DNA of 64,000 nucleotides from an uncultured Sphaerochaeta sp. (GCF_963666015.1 NZ_OY762555.1:2914001-2978000), one strand, 5' to 3'; positions 34,163-43,648 are shown, numbered from the stretch's first letter. Numbers and translations: made by a program. Notes: a model not told the origin generated them from the sequence alone.

Positions 34163-34840
34163 ATGGAACTCATGCTTGATACAGCTAATTTGGAAGAGAT
34201 CAAGAAAGGTTTGGAAACGTATCCCATTAATGGGGTTACCTCCAACCCTTCCATCATCAAGGCAGAGGGTAGGATAGATTTCTTTGCCCATATGCACCAG
34301 ATCCGTGATCTTATTGGGGAAGAGAGAAGCCTTCATGTACAGGTTGTTGCCCACGATGCGGAGCACATCATCGCCGAGGCAGAGAAAATCCTTTCAATAC
34401 TGGGCAGGAGTACATTCATAAAGATTCCTGTGACTGAAGAAGGCTTGAAAGCCATTAAGATTCTAGCCTCTCGCCAAGTGAATATTACCGCCACTGCAAT
34501 CTATACAACCATGCAGGGTATCTTGGCGATGCTCTCTGGGGCAAGATATCTTGCTGTCTACTATAATAGGATGTTGAACATTGATATCGATGCAGCAAAG
34601 GTCATCAAGGAACTCAGCAGTCTTCTCTGGGCAAACAGTACCAACTGCCAAGTGCTCGCAGCGAGTTTCAAGAATCTCAGTGAGATAACCACCAGCTATG
34701 CCAGTGGGGCAAGCTGTTGCACCGTTCCCTATTCACTGTTGCAGACCGGACTCCATATGCCTTCCATTACCAGGGCAGTCCACGATTTTTCAGAAAACTG
34801 GGAAGAGATATATGGCAGCCGAACTCTGCTCGATTTCTAA
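34163..34840 (+). CDS. Fructose-6-phosphate aldolase / small transaldolase
   Basis: This 225-residue protein matches the FSA/TalC class: MELMLDTANLEEIKKGL at the start, NGVTSNPSIIKAEG (about 23-36), the Schiff-base Lys87 in TFIKIPVTEEG, ITATAIYTTMQG and the C-terminal VHDFSENWEEIYG. FSA splits fructose 6-phosphate or joins dihydroxyacetone to glyceraldehyde 3-phosphate; TalC relatives are transaldolases. A Gln/Tyr pair that separates the two activities cannot be judged safely here. The gene overlaps the following esterase by 29 bp. Confidence 0.88.
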   Translation: MELMLDTANLEEIKKGLETYPINGVTSNPSIIKAEGRIDFFAHMHQIRDLIGEERSLHVQVVAHDAEHIIAEAEKILSILGRSTFIKIPVTEEGLKAIKILASRQVNITATAIYTTMQGILAMLSGARYLAVYYNRMLNIDIDAAKVIKELSSLLWANSTNCQVLAASFKNLSEITTSYASGASCCTVPYSLLQTGLHMPSITRAVHDFSENWEEIYGSRTLLDF

Positions 34841-35807
34841 AGAGAATATATTCGCCCTGACACATAATGCATTATCGGTTGAACTTCTTGAGGATGGGTA
34901 TTGTTGTGCTCTCCGTTTCTCAGGTGAACAGGAGATGGGGTACAGCTCTCATCCTCTATATCGTGCGATGGCAGGCACCAGTGCCTCGGTCTGCTTACGC
35001 TTTCAATCCCTTACAGATGTGACGGTGCACCTGAGGCGTTATGCCCAGTCCCTGCTTCCAAAGAAGGGTGAGCAGGTTATCGATTTTGCGTCTCTCTATC
35101 CCAGGCAGCTGGACCTATCTGAGACCATCGACCTCTTGTACGAAGGTAAGGATATGATCCACCTCCCTTTACAGAGTGACCAGGTTTTCATCGAAAAAGG
35201 AAATATGGTAAGTCTCTATCTTCCCATGCATCATCGGGTGGGGTTTTGGATAGAAGGCGAAGCAAAGCCTATTGAAAAGAAAGAGAAAACACTGCTTTGC
35301 ATCGGAGATTCGATTGTGCAAGGGGTAGGGGTTCACCATCCTTCTCTGGCATTATGCGAGAGGCTCTCCTCACTCAAGGGAGTACAGGTCATCAACCAAG
35401 GTCTCGCTGGCGCTTTGGTGAATTCAAGACTTATTCAGAAACTGGATATTCCCCTCCACGGCATACTCGTGGCTCTGGGAACCAATGATTGGTCAATTCG
35501 TGAAAACCTTGCAGATTTGCGTGGGGAGATGTTTGCGTTATTGGGGAGAATCAGAAAATTCTATCCCTCAGTGCCGGTAACGATACTAACTCCCCTTTGG
35601 CGGGCGGATATCCAGCATACACAGAAAATGGGAAGTTTTGCAGAGATGCAGAAGACCATAGAGTATGCAACCTACTGCTTTCCCAATATTCGTGTGGCAA
35701 ACGGTCTCTCCCTCTCCCTTCGTGATGCATACGATGATGGATTCATCCATCCTGATGAGAAAGGAATCCGTTTTTTGGCAAAGGGTCTGGCTGCTCAACT
35801 CCCGTAG
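34812..35807 (+). CDS. SGNH/GDSL hydrolase (carbohydrate esterase-like)
   Basis: This 331-residue protein has an N-terminal beta-rich domain (1-150) and a C-terminal SGNH domain with Ser167 in IGDSIVQG, Gly in NQGLAGA, Asn225 in ALGTNDW and His313 in GFIHPDEKG. The two-domain layout resembles SsfX3-type or acetylated-carbohydrate esterases. There is no signal peptide, so it acts in the cytoplasm. Start ATG 34812 is preferred because GGAAGAG precedes it; the frame extends 38 codons upstream inside the FSA gene without a site. Coupled to an FSA-like gene and a XylR-like regulator, it may deacylate imported sugars. Confidence 0.85.
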   Translation: MAAELCSISKENIFALTHNALSVELLEDGYCCALRFSGEQEMGYSSHPLYRAMAGTSASVCLRFQSLTDVTVHLRRYAQSLLPKKGEQVIDFASLYPRQLDLSETIDLLYEGKDMIHLPLQSDQVFIEKGNMVSLYLPMHHRVGFWIEGEAKPIEKKEKTLLCIGDSIVQGVGVHHPSLALCERLSSLKGVQVINQGLAGALVNSRLIQKLDIPLHGILVALGTNDWSIRENLADLRGEMFALLGRIRKFYPSVPVTILTPLWRADIQHTQKMGSFAEMQKTIEYATYCFPNIRVANGLSLSLRDAYDDGFIHPDEKGIRFLAKGLAAQLP

Positions 35808-37045
35808 GTTTTTCTCAGTACATCCACCGCTCTGATGATCCTTTCCATTGCCTGCTCAAGACGGACCCGCTGTGTTCCGAAGTTGATCCTCACAAACCTT
35901 TGATACTCTTCTCCTCCAAACCACGTACCATCATTGAACGCAACATTTGCACGCTGGCCGAAGAATCTGGACAGCAAACCTCCGCCTGGGCTTTTTTTGC
36001 TGTCATAGAGCTCTGGATGTGCCTCCTTGTCCTTTTCAACTAAGGGGAGCAAGGCAGCACAGTCTAGCAGGGTAATGAATGAGGCTCTCGGCTTGATACA
36101 TACAATCTCGGGGACATGTTTCTGTAATGTCTCATCGATGTAGGCAAGGTTGCCTTGCAAGTAGGAGAGTAATTCACGTAACCATGACTCTCCACTCTGG
36201 TAGGCTGCAGTGGCCAGTGTCATGGCGAATGTTGAATTGCCTGAAAGAAAAAGTTGCTGCAGCTTCTTCTCATATGCTTTCTTGAGGCTTGGATTATTGA
36301 ACAGGGTAATTGAGTAGTGTTCTCCAGCCATATTGAATGTCTTGGAGGGAGCCATGCATGCGATGCTCTCACACCCGGTTTTCTTGCCTACCTCAAGAAG
36401 ACTCACAAAGGAGGTAAAGCGAAGATCTGCGTGAATCTCATCACTGATAATGGTCACGCCATGTTCCTTTGCGATGGAGCACAGTTTGGTAAGTTCAGCT
36501 TCACTGAATACAAGCCCCGAGGGGTTGTGGGGACTGCAGAATACCAGAATCTTTGCCGTGTTGCAGAGATTCTCAAATACATTCCAATCAGGAGAGAACT
36601 GGTGGAGGTGTTCATCGTAAGAAAGTGGCCAAGGACTCAAGGTCCTCCCCAGGTTGTTTACCATGGTAACAAATGGTTGGTAAGAAGGGAAAGGTACAAT
36701 AATCTCATCCTGATGTTCACTGAGGAGATCCAGAAGAATGGCAATACTGTTCAGGACTCCTTGGCTGAGTACCATTTGGTTCTGTGACAAATCCATCTGA
36801 TGCCATTGCTTCGCCCATCCAAGAAAGGCATCTTTCTGCTTTGGATCGTGTGGATATCCGAAAATTGCATGTCCCGCAAGTTCCTGTGCCTGCCTGGATA
36901 CCTCCAAAGCTACAGGAAAGTCCATATCAGCAACCCAAAAAGGTTCTGCTTCAGGGTTGCCACATATCGATGCAATGACCTCCTTGTTCCATTTGACGGA
37001 CAAGGAGGAACGACGGTCAGTGATTTGATCAAACAATGATTCCAT
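35795..37045 (-). CDS. PatB/MalY-type PLP enzyme (cystathionine beta-lyase)
   Basis: This 416-residue fold-type I PLP enzyme has the C-S lyase pattern: WVADMDFPVA (about 37-46), FPSYQPFV, CSPHNPSGLVF, SDEIHADL, the PLP Lys235 in MAPSKTFNMAG and a C-terminal FVRINFGTQRV. Such proteins cleave cystathionine or cysteine conjugates with release of pyruvate, ammonia and a thiol; MalY also regulates. An insertion near 345-365 (SKKSPGGGLLSRFFG) is unusual. It shares its start base with the stop of the upstream gene on the minus strand and overlaps the convergent esterase by 13 bp. Confidence 0.87.
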   Translation of the reverse strand: MESLFDQITDRRSSLSVKWNKEVIASICGNPEAEPFWVADMDFPVALEVSRQAQELAGHAIFGYPHDPKQKDAFLGWAKQWHQMDLSQNQMVLSQGVLNSIAILLDLLSEHQDEIIVPFPSYQPFVTMVNNLGRTLSPWPLSYDEHLHQFSPDWNVFENLCNTAKILVFCSPHNPSGLVFSEAELTKLCSIAKEHGVTIISDEIHADLRFTSFVSLLEVGKKTGCESIACMAPSKTFNMAGEHYSITLFNNPSLKKAYEKKLQQLFLSGNSTFAMTLATAAYQSGESWLRELLSYLQGNLAYIDETLQKHVPEIVCIKPRASFITLLDCAALLPLVEKDKEAHPELYDSKKSPGGGLLSRFFGQRANVAFNDGTWFGGEEYQRFVRINFGTQRVRLEQAMERIIRAVDVLRKTYGS

Positions 37046-37833
37046 TACGAACGATACTCCACTTGATAGCCTGAAAGTGGGTTGGGATAATACCCCTCAC
37101 GGACTTTTTTGGTTTTGAATACGATAGCATGTTCAGGACAACGATGGTAACACCCAAGGCATCCAGTACATGCACGATCAAAGACAGGTTTTCCAGCCTT
37201 CATCTCGATGTTTGCAGATGGGCACATCCTGTAACAGAGGCCACATGAGGTACACGCATCGGTAACAGCAAAATCGAGCGCTGTATCCATGAAGGCTCGA
37301 TGGATCGGGATCATGACATGGTTGATCGCAAAGCGAGAGAGGGGAGGCCGGTGAGGTGGCCTGATAACCTCCTCTCTGATATCTTTTGCAATTTCTGTCA
37401 CCTTCAGGTCAGCTTTTGCATAGAGTTCCTCAATCTTCTCTTCACTTGGAGCACTTAACAAGGGGATATAGCCATCTGGCATGACAATATGGTTGGCATA
37501 ACTCACCACCGCTCCAGCTTCCTTGAGTAAGACCTCCATTGCCTGGAAGGTATATGCCTGGAACAGATAACGAGTGGTTACCAAAAAGAGGTATTTCAAT
37601 GGGGAGAGATCTTGCTTCTGGAATACTTCCTCAATGAAGTGAGGGACCAGATTGGGTGGAAACCCCTTATAGACGGGAAAAACGAACCCTACCTGTTCAG
37701 TAATGGTGAAGGTTGGTACTTCCATCAAGGAAGGAATCATCAATACTTGGCAATCTTCGAGCTCGCTGCATAGTTTCTGAGCAATATAGTAGCTGTTTCC
37801 TGTTCCAGAGAAGCAGATGAGGGTTGTTTTCAT
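37045..37833 (-). CDS. EFR1-type flavodoxin with two 4Fe-4S clusters
   Basis: This 262-residue redox protein has an N-terminal flavodoxin domain (ICFSGTGNSYYIAQ, about 6-19, FMN phosphate loop) and a C-terminal bacterial ferredoxin domain with Cys194/197/200/204 and Cys222/225/228/232. This order defines the EFrodoxin (EFR1) family, which moves electrons in anaerobes; partners are mostly unknown. Its start overlaps the threonine aldolase stop by 4 bp, and its stop touches the PatB start, so all three are coupled. Confidence 0.9.
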   Translation of the reverse strand: MKTTLICFSGTGNSYYIAQKLCSELEDCQVLMIPSLMEVPTFTITEQVGFVFPVYKGFPPNLVPHFIEEVFQKQDLSPLKYLFLVTTRYLFQAYTFQAMEVLLKEAGAVVSYANHIVMPDGYIPLLSAPSEEKIEELYAKADLKVTEIAKDIREEVIRPPHRPPLSRFAINHVMIPIHRAFMDTALDFAVTDACTSCGLCYRMCPSANIEMKAGKPVFDRACTGCLGCYHRCPEHAIVFKTKKVREGYYPNPLSGYQVEYRS

Positions 37834-38855
37834 GCTTCTGCCTCGATCTGGAAATTCTCCAACAGGGTACAGAGTTCGCTGATGTCTTCATCATGCAAAT
37901 CCAGATTGGTTACGAGTCGCACCATTTCCCCTTCAGTATTGGCCAAGATGCCTTGTTTTGCTAGTTGGTCCACTACATCGGTACTATGCAACGAGGGAAC
38001 CTTGAAAAATACGATATTGGTTTGCACTCCTTCGGTATCTACCTCAGCCCATCCTCCTTTCACCAAGGCATCTGCCAGGGCTTTCGCATGGGCGTGGTCG
38101 TCTGCCAATCGATCCACATGATTCTCAAGTGCATAGAGTCCGGCAGCTGCAAGCACACCGGTTTGCCGCATCCCTCCTCCCAGCATCTTCCGAATCGTAA
38201 GAGCCTTGTTGATGAACTCTTCATCACCACAGAGCATGCTGCCAACAGGACAGCCCAGCCCCTTGGAGAGACAGAAGGTAATGGTATCTGCATAACTTGC
38301 GTAGGTCTTCACAGCAATTCCAGTGGCAACCTGTGCATTGAAGATTCTCGCTCCATCCATATGTATTTTCAACTCATGGGTTGATGCAAAATCCTTGATC
38401 CCTTCCAGGTTTTCCAAAGGATAGCAGTATCCTCCAATCGTGTTTTCCACCTCAATAAGCGTGGTGTTGGCCATGTCATAGGCCCCTTGTTTTACTTTTC
38501 CGATAAATGCATCAGCATTGAGAATGCCACGAGGTACATCGAAGGAAATGGGAAGAACCCCTGCAATAGCAGCTACTGCACCAATTTCATGGTGAATGAT
38601 ATGGCTGTTGGAAGCAGTGAATACCTCATTGCTCCTCCCTCCATTGATATAGAGGCTGATCAAATTGCCCATTGAGCCGGAGGAAACAAACAAACCACGT
38701 TCTTTGCCAGTAAGTTCAGCAGCCATAGTTTCCAGTTTTGTGGTTGTAGGGTCTTCTCGGTAGACATCATCCCCTACCTCTGCAGCGGCCATGGCTTTCC
38801 TCATCGCTTCAGTCGGCTTGGTAATGGTATCACTTCTCAGATCATAATATTTCAT
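37830..38855 (-). CDS. ltaE: Low-specificity L-threonine aldolase
   Basis: This 341-residue PLP enzyme splits L-threonine or allo-threonine to glycine and acetaldehyde. It has LRSDTITKPTEAM at the start, GDDVYREDPTT (about 28-38), HMDGARIFNAQVATG and the PLP Lys198 in TFCLSKGLGCPVGS. It leads the operon with the EFR1 protein and the PatB-type lyase. Ribosome site AAGGAGA precedes the ATG on the minus strand. Confidence 0.92.
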   Translation of the reverse strand: MKYYDLRSDTITKPTEAMRKAMAAAEVGDDVYREDPTTTKLETMAAELTGKERGLFVSSGSMGNLISLYINGGRSNEVFTASNSHIIHHEIGAVAAIAGVLPISFDVPRGILNADAFIGKVKQGAYDMANTTLIEVENTIGGYCYPLENLEGIKDFASTHELKIHMDGARIFNAQVATGIAVKTYASYADTITFCLSKGLGCPVGSMLCGDEEFINKALTIRKMLGGGMRQTGVLAAAGLYALENHVDRLADDHAHAKALADALVKGGWAEVDTEGVQTNIVFFKVPSLHSTDVVDQLAKQGILANTEGEMVRLVTNLDLHDEDISELCTLLENFQIEAEA

Positions 38856-38914
38856 TGGTCATCTCCTTGGTGCTACATAAAACTATAGCGGAGAGGGAGA
38901 GTTCAGTCCAGCAT

Positions 38915-38947
38915 AAAGAAAAGGTCCCCGGACGAATCCAGGGACCT
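38915..38947 (-). terminator. Terminator of oppA
   Basis: On the minus strand AGGTCCC pairs with GGGACCT (38941-38947 and 38922-38928), extended by an inner TCC/GGA stem closed by a CGAA-type tetraloop. TTTTCTTT follows at 38915-38921. Confidence 0.85.
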
Positions 38948-38967
38948 GTATTTGCCTTGTTCGACAA

Positions 38968-40689
38968 CTACTTGAGGTAGATGTCCTTGACCGGATGGTA
39001 ATCCATGGTATTTGGATGCCAGCCGCCCCACTTGTCAGTATCAATCATGTTGATTGCTACATAGTAGTAGAATGGCATGATACCCATATCCTGGTTGATC
39101 ATGATATCTTCAGCGGTCTTGAGAACACCAAAGCGATCCTCGCCTGCGGGCATTCTAGCTGCTTCATTGATCAACAGGTCATAGATTTCGTTCTCATACC
39201 TACCACCATTCATACCGGCGCCGGTGATGAACATGTCGAGGAAGGTATTTGGATCCTGGTAGTCACCTACCCATCCTGCACGTGCAACCTCGAAGTTGCC
39301 TTCGTTACGGTTTGCAAGATAGGTCTGCCATTCCTGGTTCTCAAGAACGACGTTGATGCCAAGATTGTCTTTCCATTCCTGCTGCACGAACTCAGCAATC
39401 TGCTTGTGACCTTCGTTGGTGTTGTACAGAATGGTTGAGGTCGGGAATCCAGCACCGTTGGGGTAGCCAGCTCTAGCCAAGAGATCCTGCGCCTCGGCAA
39501 TCATGTCATCCATGTTGTCGTGGGGGAACTCAAGAGCATCATAGCCAGCCATCGGAGGTACAATACCCCATGCAGGAATCTGTCCAGCTCTGGTTACGCC
39601 TTCAACAAGTGCTTCACGGTCGATGGCCAATGACAGCGCGCGGCGGACATCAGGGTTATCGAATGGAGCTACTTCGTTCTGGAAGACATAGTAGTAGGTG
39701 GAAAGCTGTGGGGAAGACTGGAAGTCTGCGCGCATCTGAGCAGCAGAGAGCTGGTCATTTGGCACGTTGGTTGCCCAGTCAATCTCACCGTTGAGGTACA
39801 TGTTGTAGTTGGTGGTATCACTGTCAGAGGAGTAGAAGATGACCTTGTCAAGTGCTACATTCTCCTTGTCCCAGTACGTGTCACTCTTGGTGGCGGTAAG
39901 GGAGGTCTGGGGAATTCTCTCAGTGAGTACGAACGGACCATTACCTACGAAGTTCTCTGGACTTGTCCACTTGTCGCCAAACTCTTCGATGGCGTGCTTG
40001 GGAACGATGGAGAAGCTGTAGTGGGTCAGTGCATCAACTGCATATGGGAGGGGACCAATGAGGTCCATCTGGAAAGTTCTCTCGTCAAGAGCGCGGATTC
40101 CCACGGCCTCAGGACCAGCCTCGCCAGCGTTGAACTCTGTTGCACCCTGGAGGAACATGCAAGGGAACCAAGCATAGGGACCTGCAGTTGCGGGATCAAG
40201 CAGTCTCAACCAGCTGTAGACAACGTCGTCAGCGGTGATGGCAACGCCATCAGACCAAAGGGCATCTTCACGGAGTGTAAAGGTGTACTGAGTGCCGTCT
40301 TCATTGGCTTCCCAGCTTTCAGCAACGCCAGGAACAGCAAGAGCAGTCGCAGGGTCGATTGCTACCAAGCCTTCGAAAAGAGCTTCGAAAATTCTATGTT
40401 CGGGAACTCCCTGGATAAGAGCTGGGTCGAGTGACTCGGGCTCTGCACCATTGGAAATGCGGAACACAACTTCATCCTCTGCAGGAGCAGCGGGTGCTGG
40501 TGCGGCAGGTGCCGGTGCAGCAGGTTCTGCTTCAGCTTTTGGAGCCGGGGCCGGGGTTGCCGGAGCAGTTGTTGCTGCCGGAGCCGGCGTCGTGGTAGCG
40601 GCTGGTGCGGGTTCTTCTTTCTTTCCACAGGAAATCAAGAGAGCACTAACAAGCAGCACACTAAGCATGATAGCCAGAAATTTCTTCAT
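38968..40689 (-). CDS. oppA: Oligopeptide ABC importer, binding lipoprotein
   Basis: This 573-residue SBP_bac_5 protein has a lipoprotein signal ending LLISC (Cys about 21), then an Ala/Pro/Thr/Glu-rich tether (about 27-73), then the binding domain starting VVFRISNGAEPESLDPALIQG. Other family blocks are ALWSDGVAITADDVVYSW, YSFSIVPKHAIEEFG and VRRALSLAIDREALV. Start 40689 is chosen because AAGGAG is 8 bases away; the ATG two codons earlier is only 2 bases from it. It is transcribed away from a 224-bp gap, with oppFDCB downstream of the intervening convergent gene at 40914, so it is a separate unit. Peptide specificity is not predictable. Confidence 0.92.
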   Translation of the reverse strand: MKKFLAIMLSVLLVSALLISCGKKEEPAPAATTTPAPAATTAPATPAPAPKAEAEPAAPAPAAPAPAAPAEDEVVFRISNGAEPESLDPALIQGVPEHRIFEALFEGLVAIDPATALAVPGVAESWEANEDGTQYTFTLREDALWSDGVAITADDVVYSWLRLLDPATAGPYAWFPCMFLQGATEFNAGEAGPEAVGIRALDERTFQMDLIGPLPYAVDALTHYSFSIVPKHAIEEFGDKWTSPENFVGNGPFVLTERIPQTSLTATKSDTYWDKENVALDKVIFYSSDSDTTNYNMYLNGEIDWATNVPNDQLSAAQMRADFQSSPQLSTYYYVFQNEVAPFDNPDVRRALSLAIDREALVEGVTRAGQIPAWGIVPPMAGYDALEFPHDNMDDMIAEAQDLLARAGYPNGAGFPTSTILYNTNEGHKQIAEFVQQEWKDNLGINVVLENQEWQTYLANRNEGNFEVARAGWVGDYQDPNTFLDMFITGAGMNGGRYENEIYDLLINEAARMPAGEDRFGVLKTAEDIMINQDMGIMPFYYYVAINMIDTDKWGGWHPNTMDYHPVKDIYLK

Positions 40690-40828
40690 AGACATATCTC
40701 CTTGTAGTTCTAAGTATACATATTCAACTTAGCTTAGTTCACATTAAACCACGAATCAAGAGAAAACGCAAATAGGTTTCTCTAAAACAGCCTTTTGAAT
40801 GCATACAGCGAGTTAATTTATACAGATA

Positions 40829-40852
40829 TTCCATAAACTGTAATTTATGGAA
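40829..40852. promoter_or_regulatory. 9-bp inverted repeat between oppA and a membrane-protein gene
   Basis: TTCCATAAA (40829-40837) and TTTATGGAA (40844-40852) are perfect inverted repeats with a 6-base spacer. They lie between divergent genes (oppA leftwards, 40914 rightwards). This could be an operator. A T-run lies 7 bases further right, so a weak leftover hairpin is an alternative. Confidence 0.45.
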
Positions 40853-40913
40853 GAGGCCTGTTTTTTTCAACACTTTTGAGTATATTGAAAGAGATAGAAA
40901 AGGAGACATTACC

Positions 40914-41474
40914 GTGGTACGACATGCTACCTATATAAAACCCTATGGTATCCAATACCGTGTAACCAATATGTTTCATGGCATGAGTGGAATTTTCTCA
41001 GTATTCCTGATCTGGGGTCTTGTCCTGAACTTGTCAGAAGGAGTCAGTTTGCTCAGCATGACCCATATACTGATCTTGTTGGTGCTAACCTTGGCAGGTA
41101 CATTCTACCGGGATACATGGGTGTTCGATAAGCAAGAACAACGCATCACCAGCATCTATGGGTTCGGTCCTCTGTGCAAACGTGAGCAGTTCGCATTTTC
41201 TGAGGTTCTTCAGTTGGAGTTGAATCACTTTGTCAGGGGGACCACTGACAAGGATGCAAAACCGACTAAACGACGATTTCGCGCCATGATCGTATTTTCA
41301 CTCAATCTGGGAGAGGATGAGAAACGAGACATCGAAATCATTGCTGAGAAAACCAGCGGGGGAAGGACTGAATCAGCAGTTCAGGCTATCTCAGCAGTGA
41401 CTGGACTGCCCTTGTTCGTCGATCGTCCAAGGGACCTCGACCTCAATGTATCCTACAAGGATATGAAATGGTAA
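40914..41474 (+). CDS. Small membrane protein with a PH-like cytoplasmic region
   Basis: This 186-residue protein has two membrane segments (about 25-45 and 50-65) followed by a soluble region with WVFDKQEQRITSIYGFG and a run of beta strands, a pattern seen in bPH/YcxB-like proteins. Start is GTG at 40914, supported by AGGAG 8 bases upstream. It sits between oppA and oppF, on the opposite strand. I do not recognise a defined family and no catalytic residue is evident. Confidence 0.65.
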   Translation: MVRHATYIKPYGIQYRVTNMFHGMSGIFSVFLIWGLVLNLSEGVSLLSMTHILILLVLTLAGTFYRDTWVFDKQEQRITSIYGFGPLCKREQFAFSEVLQLELNHFVRGTTDKDAKPTKRRFRAMIVFSLNLGEDEKRDIEIIAEKTSGGRTESAVQAISAVTGLPLFVDRPRDLDLNVSYKDMKW

Positions 41475-41503
41475 AAAGAGAGCCACCGCCAGGGTGACTC
41501 TCT
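41473..41503 (-). terminator. Terminator of the oppBCDF operon
   Basis: A stem of about 10 bp (GAGAGNCACC with its complement, one mismatch) is followed on the minus strand by TTTTT (41473-41477). It lies 19 bp past the oppF stop and may also act on the convergent gene at 40914. Confidence 0.8.
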
Positions 41504-41521
41504 CATACCGCTCATTTGTGT

Positions 41522-42592
41522 TTAGTTCCCATTTTTTGCGGCATCAGCTTCAGCTTCTTCCTTCGTGACCTTACTCAAATCCCTTTTGTCATACAGCCAG
41601 CAGGCAACCTGTTGTTTCTCGTTGATGTCAAACATCGGTGGGATATGGCAGGAACACCAAGGCATCTTCTTTGGACAGCGGTCATAGAAGTAACAGCCGG
41701 TACGTTCCTTGTCGGGGGAAGGTACATCACCGGTGAGGATGATGCGCTTTCTCTCCCTCTCTACCTTAGGGTCAGGAATTGGAGCAGCACTGAGCAGAGC
41801 AATGGTGTAGGGGTGCAATGGATTGTCATAGAGCTGTACAGCTTCACTGATTTCAACAATCTTGCCCAAATACATTACCGCCACACGGGTGGAAATGTGC
41901 TGGATGACTGCAAGGTCGTGAGCAATGAAGAGGTAGGTCAGCCCGAACTCCTTCTGTAGATCCGCCAGAAGGTTGAGAATCTGCGACTGGATAGAGACAT
42001 CCAAAGCAGATACCGGCTCATCAGCAAGGATGATCTTTGGGTTCAATGCCAAGGCACGAGCAATACCAATTCTCTGTCTCTGACCGCCACTGAACTCATG
42101 AGGATATCGGTTCTTGAAGGCTTTGTTCAAACCAACACGTTCCATCAATTCCTCTACACGGCGTTCTATCTCCATGGGGCTCATCGGTTTTTCGAGCAGC
42201 TTTCGATTATTATAGATAACCATGGGCTCAGCAATGATGGAGCGAACCGTCATCCTGGGATCAAGTGAAGCATAGGGATCCTGGAAGATCATCTGGATAT
42301 CACGCCGAGCCTTGAGCATGGTACGGGTATCAGCACTTACCAGATCGACGCCATTGAATTTGACACTTCCGCTGGTTGGTTTATAGAGCTGGCTGATCGA
42401 GCGCACTGTGGTAGACTTTCCACATCCAGACTCTCCTACGATACCCAATGTTTCACCGGGGTATACATCAAAGGAGACTCCATCCACAGCACGGATTGCT
42501 CCAACCTGTTTCTGAAGGAGTGATCCACTGGAGATGGGGAAGTGCTGTTTTAAATCCCTGACTTCCAATAGGGGCTTCTTATCTGTACTCAT
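41522..42592 (-). CDS. oppF: Oligopeptide ABC importer, ATPase OppF
   Basis: This 356-residue ABC ATPase has Walker A GESGCGKST (about residue 53), Q-loop, signature FSGGQRQRIGIA, Walker B IILADEPVSALDV and the OppF-type C-terminal oligopeptide domain with CYFYDRCPKKMPWC (Cys-rich, normally binding a 4Fe-4S-like centre). It partners OppD. Its start overlaps the oppD stop by 4 bp, as usual in opp operons. Confidence 0.95.
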   Translation of the reverse strand: MSTDKKPLLEVRDLKQHFPISSGSLLQKQVGAIRAVDGVSFDVYPGETLGIVGESGCGKSTTVRSISQLYKPTSGSVKFNGVDLVSADTRTMLKARRDIQMIFQDPYASLDPRMTVRSIIAEPMVIYNNRKLLEKPMSPMEIERRVEELMERVGLNKAFKNRYPHEFSGGQRQRIGIARALALNPKIILADEPVSALDVSIQSQILNLLADLQKEFGLTYLFIAHDLAVIQHISTRVAVMYLGKIVEISEAVQLYDNPLHPYTIALLSAAPIPDPKVERERKRIILTGDVPSPDKERTGCYFYDRCPKKMPWCSCHIPPMFDINEKQQVACWLYDKRDLSKVTKEEAEADAAKNGN

Positions 42593-43641
42593 TCGGCCTT
42601 CTCCTTGACATTAGCTTCTTTCAGTGCCTGCTGCTTCTCATTTTCATCAGCAAAGAGCCAGCAAGCTACTTCATGCCCCTTCCCCAGATCCTTAACCGGT
42701 GGGTAGGCCTGCCTACATACTTCCATTGCCTTGTGGCAACGTGGGTGGAACGGACAGCAGGGGGGCAGGTCGATGACGTTAGGTGGTTGTCCTTCGATGG
42801 AGAATAAGCGGTTGCCCTTCTTTGTGGTATCCATACGGGGCACACTCTTGATCAATCCTTCGGTATATGGGTGGCTAGGTCTTGCATAGAGCTCATCAGT
42901 TCCGGCTTTCTCGACAATCTTGCCAGCATACATGACGCACACCTGGTCGCACATTCCAGCCACAACACCCAAGTCATGGGTGATGAGGATGACCGCCGTT
43001 CCCATCTTATCACTGAGTTTGGCAATCAGTTCGAGGATCTGTGCCTGAATGGTAACATCGAGGGCAGTGGTCGGCTCGTCTGCAATCAAGACTTCCGCAT
43101 TACAGCTCAGTGCCTGGGCAATCATTACACGCTGTCTCATCCCGCCGGAGAACTGGTGGGGGTAGCTGTGGATACGCTTTTCAGCAGAAGGGATACCTAC
43201 CAGCTTAAGCATTTCAATGGAACGTTTGAGTGCCTCCTGTTTGGAAACATCCTTCTCATGTAGCCGGATGGTTTCCACCATCTGCGTGGAAATCTTAAGG
43301 AATGGATTCAAGCTTGTCATTGGATCCTGGAAGATCATGGAAATCTTATTTCCCCTGATACTCCGCATCTGCTTCTCCGAAAACTTAAGGATATCTTTTC
43401 CTTCAAAGAGGACCTCTCCTCCCACAATTCTTCCTGGGGGGGAGGGAATAAGTCGCATAAGAGAGAGGTTGGTAACACTCTTACCGCTTCCGCTTTCCCC
43501 TACGATACCGATGGTTTCTCCTTCTCTCACTGAGAACGAGACCCCGTCAACTGCCTTTACGATTCCGGCATCAGTTTTGAAATATGTTTGTAGGTCCTTT
43601 ACTTCAAGGACTGTCTTTGCATTAGGTTTCATGCTCATCAT
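42589..43641 (-). CDS. oppD: Oligopeptide ABC importer, ATPase OppD
   Basis: This 350-residue ABC ATPase has Walker A GESGSGKS, signature [12 protein letters not shown], Walker [14 protein letters not shown] and a C-terminal block [14 protein letters not shown]. Three close ATG codons (43641, 43638, 43632) follow AGGAGG. The first two fit best, and 43641 is given here. The longer open frame upstream lies inside the oppC coding region and lacks a site. It follows oppC by 7 bp. Confidence 0.94.
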   Translation of the reverse strand: MMSMKPNAKTVLEVKDLQTYFKTDAGIVKAVDGVSFSVREGETIGIVGESGSGKSVTNLSLMRLIPSPPGRIVGGEVLFEGKDILKFSEKQMRSIRGNKISMIFQDPMTSLNPFLKISTQMVETIRLHEKDVSKQEALKRSIEMLKLVGIPSAEKRIHSYPHQFSGGMRQRVMIAQALSCNAEVLIADEPTTALDVTIQAQILELIAKLSDKMGTAVILITHDLGVVAGMCDQVCVMYAGKIVEKAGTDELYARPSHPYTEGLIKSVPRMDTTKKGNRLFSIEGQPPNVIDLPPCCPFHPRCHKAMEVCRQAYPPVKDLGKGHEVACWLFADENEKQQALKEANVKEKAE

Positions 43642-43648
43642 GTTCCTC

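Noticed and set aside
40480..40620. Repeated Ala/Pro-rich coding sequence in oppA as a tandem DNA repeat
   Set aside because: It is an irregular low-complexity protein tether after the lipobox, common in lipoproteins, with no exact DNA repeat unit.
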